Positions 56,577 to 64,000 of a DNA stretch of 64,000 nucleotides are shown one piece after another (the first letter of the stretch is position 1; every line of letters starts with the position of its first letter). The translations under genes and the position numbers were made by a program. The notes under the pieces were generated by a model. The model made no database searches, had not been told where the DNA came from, and worked only from the letters and a program-made list of their open reading frames with translations. The stretch spans positions 6,923,001 to 6,987,000 of the forward strand of contig JAPYXD010000466.1 of the NCBI GenBank assembly GCA_030998225.1. The letters run 5' to 3'. Origin of the DNA: Diplolepis rosae. Its lineage: Eukaryota; Arthropoda; Insecta; Hymenoptera; Diplolepididae.

Positions 56577-56705
56577 AACAAAATAAAGCTTCTTTTAAGT
56601 GCAAATACTGTGATCAGATGTACAGAAAGCATGCCACTTGACAAATAGAGCACTTAAAAAAGTGCATAAACTGTTCCGAAACTGTCAAACAATTATTTAA
56701 ATCAA
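56577..56705 (+). pseudogene. BED zinc-finger fragment of hAT transposase
   Basis: Reads FKCKYCDQMYRKHAT, a stop, then HLKKCINCSE. The C-x2-C...H-x4-C spacing is that of the BED finger at the N-terminus of hAT transposases. The catalytic domain is missing. Confidence 0.65.
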
Positions 56706-56772
56706 AGCGTAATTTGTGCGAAGAAAACTTGAATTACTTGTTCTTTATGTTTGAATTTAATATAATGGCTAT

Positions 56773-57050
56773 AATAGTATATTACATTACAAGGGGCGAA
56801 ACACAGCGAAAGCATTTCGTGTGATTTCAGCCCTCGTATCACTCGGGCAGAGCAAACTTCACACTCATGCAATCGCTCTGTTTCGCCCCTTGTAATGTAA
56901 TATACTATTTCATAGCAACTCTTTTGAGAATCTGATTGGCTGTAACTGTGGAGCGGGTTGAAACAGCGACTTTCAACCCTAGGGTTGAAAATCGTAGTTT
57001 CAGCCCGCTCTACAGGTACCGAAAATCAGATTTTCAAAGGAGGCGCTATG
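56773..57050. repeat. Twin-hairpin foldback
   Basis: Hairpin 1 (56773-56909) has tips AATAGTATATTACATTACAA and arms through 'GGGGCGAAAC'. Hairpin 2 (56911-57050) has tips CATAGC / GCTATG and arms through 'AATCTGAT' and 'GAGCGGG-TGAAAC'. The two hairpins lie side by side as in 23979-24352. Confidence 0.8.
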
Positions 57051-57202
57051 AAAAAAAATTTTTTTTGATATTGAATTCCGATAAAACTTGACATTTTTCG
57101 TAGTTTATTTTTATGAAACCTTCACTATTGCAATTCATAGTGTTTGGAAATAAATTTACAATATTATAAGGTTTAATGATAAAGAAAATATTGGTGAAGG
57201 TA

Positions 57203-57526
57203 CAGTAAAACCTCATTTATCGGGGTGCCCTTGAAATGTAAATACCTCGTTTATCGGGATTTGGAGGGGCTCCCCACTACCATCTACAGTCTCATGGTGG
57301 GTTACCATGACTCTTGTTGTATGTTGACATTTAGTAATGGTAACGAAGGTATATATAATACGAAGGTATGTAAAAAAATTGACATAATAAAACTCCTGCA
57401 AATAAAACATCCGCAAACTATGTCACTATGTACAAGGAGTGGTGGCTGGAGGAGAAACAAAATGTCCCGATAAATGAGGTTGCGAGATCCCGATAAATGA
57501 GTGTCCCGATAAGTGAGGTTTTACTG
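57203..57526 (-). repeat. pogo/Tigger-type MITE, 324 bp (copy 2)
   Basis: Same family and length as 10718-11041, opposite orientation, about 95 percent identical by eye. TA on both sides (57201-57202 and 57527-57528). Nested in the hAT element. Confidence 0.9.
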
Positions 57527-57688
57527 TATGGTAAAATGCCCTTAAATTCTCTGTAAATTCTCAAGTTGTCCTAAAATGACGGTCACAGACACGAGAACGT
57601 GACCGTATTTTAAATGTCCGAGAAATTTAGAACTCTAGCCAAACACTACTTGGCGCGAAGTATGTCTGCCGCTTGGGCATAGACTTAA

Positions 57689-58211
57689 GGTGGCTTGATC
57701 GTTTTTGAAAAAAATTACAGACTGCTCTAAAACTTAGAGATTATCTTAATAAAATATGCTAGATTCATTTGGAAAAAAGAAATACCGTGGTTGACGATGT
57801 CATTGCCGAAAAAATCGCTTTCGAAAAAATGTCAGTTTAACACGTAGTCTTATGGGATTCCTCGTCAAAATCGGCGAAACTCCGGAAAAATCACAAGTCC
57901 CCATAAATCAAATATATACTAGTACTTTCGATTTCGAGGAATCTATTAGTATTATAAAAACGAAGGGTTGACGACTTCAATCAAGAGAAAATTGCGAAAA
58001 AGGTACAGAATATAGAAATCGCCTCGAGGTGAAACTAATAATTTTTTACTATCGCTTTTTTCCGGGGACATTTCCGCGATTTCTTACCCTTCTACTCAGA
58101 TGTTACTATAATACATATGATTATTAAAAAAATAAGTAGCAATGAGCATTCATGTAACACGTGCCCCCACGGTGCCCCTCACTTCATACGACACCAAACG
58201 CTCAAGCCACC
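57689..58211 (+). repeat. TTAA-flanked repeat, GGTGGCTTGA ends, complete copy
   Basis: GGTGGCTTGATCG and its inverted counterpart CGCTCAAGCCACC bound 523 bp, with TTAA at 57685-57688 and 58212-58215. It is the uninterrupted paralogue of 36658-41125. It is inserted in the inverted LTR, whose CGACTTAAG sequence is restored on its removal. Confidence 0.88.
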
Positions 58212-58454
58212 TTAAGTCGGTTCGCAAGATGCGCGTGTCGCAGTGTGTAAACGAACCATAGTCGTTCCCTACAATATGCTACTACTCTAAGAGAATACCA
58301 TCTAATATCAGTACATATACAAAGTTTCAAGTCAGTACGTTGATTAGAAATATTTTTACAGCCAGTTGAATTTAGTTTTTCATTGTTAAAACAAAACCAT
58401 GGAAAAAAGCAAGTTTCGCGTGCTTATTAAACATTATTTTCTACGAAGAAAATC

Positions 58455-58890
58455 AATCAAAACCGGCAATCGAAAGACCTGGGCTCGAATCCCAGCACAG
58501 TCGAAAGCGTTTTTTTTCCACAGAAAGATTTTCAAATTTTTTAAATTCTGATTTCATTTGCATTTATTTGCATTTATTTACGATATCAGAGTTTGAAATT
58601 GTCTACGAGGAAACCTGTCGACAATGTATTCTATCTGATACGTGACTAGAGATCCTCCGATAATGTAGGCAGTGACAAAAATTTCAAACTCAACTAATAA
58701 ATTTGAAATAATTTACAGCCGCAAGGCAGAGCCACTAGGCGATATAAGGAACTATTCCTGTGGAGAAGGAGATGTCGGACGCCTGTGTAGCTCAACTAGT
58801 TAGAGCAGTCGACCATCAATCAAAAGACCTGGCCTCGAATCCCAGCGCAGTCGAAAACGTCTTTTTTCCACAGAAGTATTTTCAAATTCT
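58455..58890 (+). repeat. tRNA-derived SINE dimer (copy 2)
   Basis: Heads at 58461-58505 (5'-truncated) and 58775-58853 (box A altered to CTCAACTAGTTAGAGC) are separated by the same body as at 14.4-14.9 kb. The anticodon region of the second head has drifted. Confidence 0.7.
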
Positions 58891-59560
58891 TTAAATATTG
58901 AATTATATTAATTTTTAAAAATATTTTGTGAATATTTTATGAAAAAAGTGAATTTCTTTTTACTTGAATGAGGCTCAAGAACTCTAATCACGACACTGTT
59001 CCACAAGCTCTGAATAACCCTTACAGTCACTTTATAAGAAAGTTCTAAATTTTATGTCGCAGCATTGTAAGCGAGCGTGTGTGTGATTCGATGAAAGCGT
59101 ATCGTACTATATATACGTGTTTATATACATAAGGTTATATGTTTAAGTGTATTTGTGATTTAAAATATGTTCGGCTGCAATCGAATGGTGTGAATGTATT
59201 TGCATGCTGTTTATGTATGTATGCATATATCGGATGACTAATGGCAGGCTCGAGGTAAGAATTTTTTTTTTATTTAAGAGAACCATACCATTGCCAGTTG
59301 GAATAATACGCCCGATGCTCATTTTACTCAACTACGGTTTGAAGCTCCTCAAGCATCGGTAATATACTTATACATTTCATGTTAACCCACTGACGCATGT
59401 TCATGCTCTGTCGTCGATAACGTTTTACACTCATCAAATTTGATTGACGATAATGTAATCTTTACTTGGTGTATATTTTCCCATACATTTGTCAAAAGTT
59501 ACTGTAAATATACTTTGTCTTGGCATTCCCGTCGAGTATTATATTTTCTCCTCCGATTTT
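58891..59560. other. Gap without recognised gene
   Basis: Nothing supported; TG/TA-rich microsatellite-like text around 59090-59240. Confidence 0.4.
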
Positions 59561-59562
59561 AA

Positions 59563-59740
59563 GGGGGACACTCTATAAAACGCTAAAAAAATGGTCAATT
59601 TTCTTTATTTTACTGTACAGAAACAGAAAAAGACAGGAAAATTCCGTTTGAAATATATGTAGATATTAGTTTAAGGTTAACAGAAAAAAATTTTATGAAT
59701 GAAAAAAATTCAAAATGGCGGACATATTGAGCATCTCCCA
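59563..59740 (+). repeat. Left end of a TTAA-type element related to 42443
   Basis: After TTAA (59559-59562) the tip GGGGGACACTCTATAAAACGC resembles GGGGGGAACCTGGTTTAGAACGCC at 42443. No right end found. Confidence 0.5.
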
Positions 59741-59915
59741 AGGCTGGGCTTCGGGAAGAAAGCTGATTTGGAAGCCGAGAAAACTCTCAATCATCTTGGT
59801 CGTTGTTGATTTGATTTGAGCAAGAGAACAGCAAGAGAAAACCTAAAACTAAAAGCAAAAAGAGACACCTCCTGAGTGACAACTACAAACTACAAAAGCA
59901 GGTGGGTGTGCATAG

Positions 59916-60470
59916 TGTAACGTCCCAGTCACATACCTATTTTTAATTTATATAATTGAACTTTCCTCGTTTTTGATCAGTAAAGAAATCGTTGAGATTT
60001 CTAAACTGAAACAGGGTCGAGGATAACCAATAATAAGAAAATGGGTGAAATATCAGTGAAATATTCTTTATTAATATTACAAAAGGAAATCCCTAACTTG
60101 AATGGAACTGACCTTGGTTACTATAGAACTGACTAGAGCTGAGAGCTGGAGCCACTGATAATCCTTTGCTGCTACAACTGGTGAACTCGCGTACTCGAAC
60201 GGGGAAAAACCTTAAAGGCGAACACTTCTGATGTCGGGAACTTGACAACGGGAACTTGACGATGGGAACTGACGACGGGAACTTGACAGTGTCGGACCTT
60301 CCGGGTCAGAAGTCAAATTGAAACTGTCTTCGAAGTGCCCGGACTTATCGCGCGGTATTGGACCTTCCGGGTCAGAAGTCAAACTGGAACTGAAGAAGTG
60401 GCCGGAGCTCCTTTGAATCGGGCTCCTTAAACATTCTGGGGATTGGTAATTTCACCCTATTTTACGATTT
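59916..60470 (-). mobile_element. Partial LTR, 3' end at 59916
   Basis: On the minus strand it ends 'GTGACTGGGACGTTACA', with an AATAAA at 60072-60067 and 'AAACGAGGAAAG' before the end, closely paralleling the U5 of the solo LTR. The upstream part has a 67-base tandem (GGACCTTCCGGGTCAGAAGT at about 60295 and 60360). Its 5' end is not found. Confidence 0.5.
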
Positions 60471-60679
60471 TGTTTTTCTCGAACTCGCCCCCTTTGATAT
60501 TTTCTAATTTCAATAAATTTCATTTCTTGTCAGTTTAGTTCTTTTTTCTCTAAGTAGACGTGCTGTCAATCCGTGTATATGACACGATTTATTGAATTGG
60601 CTTCAGTGTGTATAAGAATTTCCATTTCGGTTTATTACCAATTCTGTTGCCTACTTTTGTTGGTCCCCAAATTCAATTT

Positions 60680-61170
60680 TCTTTTACGGCCCTAAAATAT
60701 GCAATGATCCTAAATGTCTTAATTGTATTGGACCCCACTGGGCTACTGACAAATCTTGCCATAAATATGCAGATGACAAAGAAATGAGGAAAATCGCGGC
60801 CTAAAAATATCGGAATTAAAATCGCTGCCTATTTACATAACCGAGAGAAACCAAGTCCTGGGGGTATCCAAAACCTCCTTCATCGACCTTTATCACATCA
60901 AAATCCAACATCAAATTTAGCGACACCTAATTTTGATTTCTCTAACTTTTCTGCCTTGGGAGATGTGAACCTTGATCTTATAAGCCAAAATCAGAATTTT
61001 TCAGATCGCCAATATAGTAGTGCTCTGAATAAGCCTACTTTCCAACCCATCGTACTCATACCCCCCCCCCCCCTCCTCACCCTCCACTCTCCCTCCTAAA
61101 ATAAAAATATTAATCTACTTCAATCTCAAACCCAAACTTCACAATCCTTCTCCTACCTTTACCCGCGTGA
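60680..61170 (+). pseudogene. I/jockey-type Gag (ORF1) zinc-knuckle relic
   Basis: Reads GPKICNDPKCLNCIGPHWATDKSCHKYADD then a stop-broken 'KEMRKIAA'. 'C-x4-C-x2-C-x4-HWATDKSC' is the knuckle of I/jockey-like ORF1. A Pro/Ser/Asn-rich tail follows to about 61170. It is on the strand opposite the adjacent R1-like element. Confidence 0.65.
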
Positions 61171-62510
61171 ACCCAGCCCTTCTGGTAATGGAATTTTTTT
61201 ACAAAATCCATCCCCTAGCTGCCCACATTTTTTGAAGCGCTTCAGGTACGCATTAAAACAACCATGGCCCGAAAGCGCTTGCGCCACGTAAAAGCCGACT
61301 TGACCGTGCTTTCTGTGCATCCAGGTTCGGTATGCTGAGACAATTCTCATCACCACACCTCTCTGTGCCGAGAACAGCTTCTTCAGGATAGCATGGTTGT
61401 TAAGGGCACTTGTCCAGGTCGGAGCTGCATAAAGCAGCTTCGAATTTACCACGCTCGCCACCAGCCTTCTCTTAGCTTCCCTAGGTCCACAAATGTTGGG
61501 CATGAGCCGAGTCAGGGCGGCCCCACATTGGATGGCTTTGGCAGTCGCGATCTGCAGGTGTTCGCCGAAGCTAAGCCTTCGATCCAACTGCACTCCCAGG
61601 TACTTAATGCTCTTTTTCCACTTGATTTCATGTTCCCCGAGAACGATCCTCGGGTATTTGAAGGATCTCCTGTCTGTGGCCAGCAAAGCCTCAGTCTTTT
61701 CAGGGGCCATTTTCAGGCATCTGCTATCCAACTAACGCTTTGCCCGTCACAGACTATCATTGATCCTCAGCTCCAGGATTTTGACCTCGTCAGCGGCGCA
61801 CACGACAAGTGCGTCATCCGCGAAGCCGATGATGCTCGTTCCAGCAGGCAGGTCCTTGCGCAGGAAGTCGTCGTACATGACGTTCCAAATGAGTGGACCC
61901 ACTCGCGACCCCTGAGAAGCGCCACATGTCATCTCTTCCTTGAGAGACCATTTGTCGCCCTTGTATATCACCAACCTTTCTCTCAGATAGTCATCTATCA
62001 TTCGCAACTTGTAGTCTGGATCCTTTTTCAGCACCATCGCCTCGATGCAGATGTTCCATCTCGCGGTATTGAACGCATTGCGTATGTCAATGCTGATCAA
62101 CGCGCAGAATCCCTTACTCTTACCAGTTCCTCTTCTTGCTATAGTGGCGATGTCCACCACTGCCTGGACGGCGTCAACTGTGGACCTGCCTTTCCGAAAG
62201 CCGAGCTGGTTTTCCGAGAGACCGTTCTCGCGGACCATGTGACCCTGTAGTCTTTGTAGGATCATTTCCTCTAGGAGTTTCTCCATCGTATCCAATAGAC
62301 ATATTGGTCTATACGATGAGGCATCCCCTAGAGGTTTGTTGCCCTTCCTCAGTAGGACCAACCTCTGCTTCTTCCAGTCTGCGAAGAATCTTCCTTCCCG
62401 AAGACAGGAGTTAAAGACTTCTAGGAGGATCTCTGGGTATGCCCCGATCACCTCTTCGAGGATCTCGTTCGGCAACCCGTCGATCCCCGGTCTGTGTTTG
62501 CCTTCAACAT
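61159..62510 (-). pseudogene. Non-LTR reverse transcriptase
   Basis: The first frame (62475-61747) begins after 'GIDGLPNEIL' and contains SYRPICLLDTMEKLLEEMI, ENQLGFRKGRSTVDAVQAV, SIDIRNAFNTA with a catalytic-region Asp, and GASQGSRVGPLIWNVMYDDF. The active-site box is GFADDALVV (F-x-D-D). A small frameshift near 61740 leads to the second frame (61731-61159) with CLKMAPEKTEALL, IKYLGVQLDRRLSFGEHL and 'KLLYAAPTW'. After 'SAYRT' a deletion joins directly to 'GHGCFNAYLKRFKKC'. The domain order and the GFRKGRST / YLGV signatures fit R1/LOA-type elements. Antisense frames at 61393-62250 are shadows. Confidence 0.9.
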
Positions 62511-62514
62511 TCCA

Positions 62515-63167
62515 CCCGCTCTCTTTAGTTCTTCAAGAGTGAAGAGTTCTTCGCGCCTGGCCACGCAGGAGCTTTTGCTCCTGTCTTTTGAACGGCTCTA
62601 CTTCCACCAACTGCCATTCCCCATCCTTCTGTGGGGTCTGGCCTCTGGTGGCCGCAGCGTATGTGAACGATGAGCTGCCCTTCCCTTTTTTGGGTGTCCG
62701 ATCTTCGGGAGAGAAGGATCAACCCTCTTCTCCCCCTTTGTGAGCTTTTTTGGGGTATCTCCCAGAGATGCGGAGCGTGGTCTGCGAAAGATACCTGTCC
62801 TTTTCGAGGCGGGATGGGATTCGAGCCTCTTCTGGAATTTCACGCCGCTTTCTAGAAGACACTTATGGGTGTTGAGCATTACGCTCTACACCTCTGTAGC
62901 CTCTTTCACGCTGTCCTTAACATGGCCAGGGTTATTTCTCAGCATACCCTGCTGGATGACGCTGAGAGGCCTGGCCAATTTCTTCATTTTTTCGTTTTGC
63001 TCCCGCAGGAGCTGAAGGACGTCCTTCCATCCCTCAGCTTCTGGAGAAGCACCCAAGTCCTTGTTTGTTGCTGTATGGCCTGATGTGGACGCTAAAACAG
63101 CAGCATGTGTCAGCGTGTTCAGCGCCTCCTCCTTCTCCTTACCTTTTTCTTTGTTTTTCGCCTTCAT
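62515..63167 (-). pseudogene. ORF1 (Gag-like) of the R1-like element, N-terminal part
   Basis: Starts MKAKNKEKGKEKEEALNTLT at 63167. It continues with 'EGWKDVLQLLREQNEKMKKL', frameshifts near 62886 and runs to 'EARPHRRMGNGSWWK', with a third frame giving PQKDGEWQLVEVEPFKRQEQ. The basic, Pro-rich middle matches the type seen in copy 2 at 28.9 kb. The zinc knuckles are deleted where ORF1 joins the reverse transcriptase. Confidence 0.7.
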
Positions 63168-63546
63168 GTTAAACGTAGTAGTTTTAAGACGGTTCGCCCA
63201 TCATGGGAGGTCTACCGCAGTAGAGCTAGTATCCCCGCCTGTATAAGTACCTGATTGTGTGTGCCGAAACCGAGAAGCAGCTTATCGGATGGTCGATCCT
63301 ATCTGCGCATTTGATGAAGCTAATAAAAATGTTACGGAATAGGCCCGCGCCATAATGATGCAAAAGGTTTAACGTCACCCCTATCGACCGAGCGGTGCCG
63401 GGTCCGCCCCGACACATTCCTAGGCATTAAAAGGCATTCAAATCCTTAGGGTGCCGTCCCATGAGAGAATAAACTGGGCATCATAGTCAAGGTCTCGCTA
63501 AGACGCCAAGGGCCCAGTTTGACGCTCTCATAAGATGGCACCCTTA

Positions 63547-63864
63547 TGGTGCTTTTACACCTCTCTGGCCAAGGTGTTTTTTATACTGCTTCGGCTACGG
63601 GCTAGCAAATTCATCTACAGAAGTTGATTGATCCATTTTGTTGAATCCTGTTTGTTAACAACGGAATGTGCCAATAACGTACTCTAAATGAATTTCTCGG
63701 CCTGTAGCCGAAGAAGTATAGAAGCACCGTAAGAGCCGAGAAATTTATTTACGGTACATTATTCGCACATTCTGTTGCTCAACGAACAGAATTTAACAGA
63801 ATGGACCAATCAATTTTTGTAAATGAATTTGCCAGCTCGCAGCCGGAGAGGTATAAAAACACCT
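63547..63864. repeat. Foldback MITE, TGGTGCTTTTACACC tips, TTA duplication
   Basis: Long arms (about 130 bases) pair through 'CGGCTACGGGCTAGCAAATT', 'TTGATTGATCCATTTTGTTG' and 'TCTCGGC'. TTA lies at 63544-63546 and 63865-63867. The left tip is duplicated (a second GGTGTTTTTTATAC at about 63573). Tip and 3-bp duplication match the MITE at 406-568. Confidence 0.8.
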
Positions 63865-63870
63865 TTATAT

Positions 63871-64000
63871 CAGTGTTCCCAAATCGTGGATGACGTGATT
63901 CTAGCGGCCCCCACCACGGACGCGTGTGGATCTTCACACAAGCAAACACGGCGTTTCGGTGTGTCTCCACTTCCCCGCTTAGATTCCAAGATCCACGCTG
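63871..64000 (+). mobile_element. Possible hAT 5' end running off the window
   Basis: CAGTGTTCCCAAATCG is a typical hAT terminal sequence. Followed by GC-rich DNA to the window edge, so no partner end or duplication can be checked. Confidence 0.35.

Larger units (their letters stand above)
56336..57637 (+). mobile_element. hAT element, non-autonomous, TSD GCCAAACA
   Basis: Inverted tips TAGAGTTCTAAA with a perfect 8-bp duplication GCCAAACA (56328-56335 and 57638-57645). Carries a BED-finger relic, the twin-hairpin foldback 56773-57050 and the pogo MITE 57203-57526. Of its 1302 bp, fewer than 750 are its own. It sits in the inverted LTR of the retrotransposon. Confidence 0.92.
55316..58273. 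mobile_element. LTR retrotransposon remnant with inverted LTRs
   Basis: The left LTR (55316-55817, plus) begins TGTAGGGAACGACTATGGTT. The same sequence begins at 58273 on the minus strand and runs leftward to about 56107. ATAT flanks both outer ends (55312-55315 and 58274-58277). A tRNA-Trp-type primer site follows the left LTR. Only about 290 bases of internal sequence separate the LTRs, and there is no gag or pol. Four elements are inserted in the LTRs: 55409, 56155, 56336 and 57689. Normal LTR elements have direct, not inverted, LTRs, so this one was rearranged during or after insertion. Confidence 0.8.
61150..63420 (-). mobile_element. R1-like non-LTR retrotransposon, internally deleted
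   Basis: Minus-strand order: GC-rich leader (63420-63170), ORF1 start, a direct jump to the reverse transcriptase, then a deleted C-terminus. The endonuclease domain is missing. The reverse transcriptase and ORF1 are about 1.3 kb and 0.6 kb. Base composition is much richer in GC than the flanks. Confidence 0.85.

Noticed and set aside
61393..62250. 285-codon plus-strand frame
   Set aside because: Exact antisense of the reverse transcriptase, a common shadow in GC-rich coding DNA.

Overview
The window is AT-rich, intron-bearing animal DNA and reads as insect genomic DNA dominated by transposable elements. No complete, intact host gene was found. The insect assignment rests on the mix of mariner, Tc1, hAT, R1/I-type non-LTR and tRNA-Trp-primed LTR elements, the high AT content and GT-AG splice signals. 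A hymenopteran-like genome is possible but not provable from sequence alone. There are no prokaryotic operons, ribosome binding sites, CRISPR arrays or rRNA genes. Nearly every coding trace is a transposase, reverse transcriptase or Gag fragment, almost always internally deleted, frameshifted or stopped.

Layout. 0-5 kb: an internally deleted mariner carrying a 163-bp foldback MITE, a degenerate array of an 'ACGCCAT-TTGGCTCC' motif, and a second deleted mariner. 8-9.3 kb: the 5' end of an R1-like non-LTR element split by a TA-flanked MITE. 10.7-15.4 kb: a pogo-type MITE, a 'CACGGAAAAAATA' TIR element with a gene 3' end, a large inverted duplication of an unassigned transposon gene, and a tRNA-derived SINE dimer. 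15-28 kb: mostly AT-rich DNA with several MITEs, a solo LTR with clear TSDs, twin hairpins, and a TIR element that splits a possible host exon. 28.5-30.4 kb: a second R1-like ORF1 fused to a mariner 3' end. 31.6-33.8 kb: a giant foldback. 34-35.4 kb: a hAT MITE and a (GAA)n-tailed retroposon, both with perfect TSDs. 36.6-41.1 kb: a nest of four elements (TTAA repeat, then a Mutator-like foldback, then Tc1, then a foldback), with an uninterrupted paralogue near 57.7-58.2 kb. 42-46 kb: a TTAA element, and a TAA-flanked 2.5-kb element containing a foldback with a recombinase-like ORF. 46.5-52.9 kb: a possible host start exon, a hAT pseudogene invaded by a two-exon SAM-like gene between TIRs, and a dead Tc1. 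53.6-58.9 kb: a Mos1-like mariner relic, then an LTR retrotransposon whose LTRs lie in inverted orientation and are loaded with four nested DNA elements, then a SINE dimer. 59.5-64 kb: an LTR end, an I-type Gag relic, and a deleted R1-like element on the minus strand, followed by a TTA-flanked foldback.

The genes do not form a pathway. What links them is nested insertion history. For many elements the boundary is fixed by a target-site duplication: TA (mariner/Tc1/pogo), TAA/TTA (Harbinger-like), TTAA, 8 bp (hAT), 9 bp (Mutator-like), 4 bp (LTR) and 11 bp (retroposon). The most novel material is (i) a family of 'CAC[G/C]GAAAAAATA' TIR elements with 2-bp TSDs, one carrying a spliced SAM-like gene and another a different conserved-looking 3' coding end; (ii) twin-hairpin foldbacks sharing an 'AGTATATTAC'-like tip, one enclosing a tyrosine-recombinase-like ORF; and (iii) the inverted-LTR retrotransposon.
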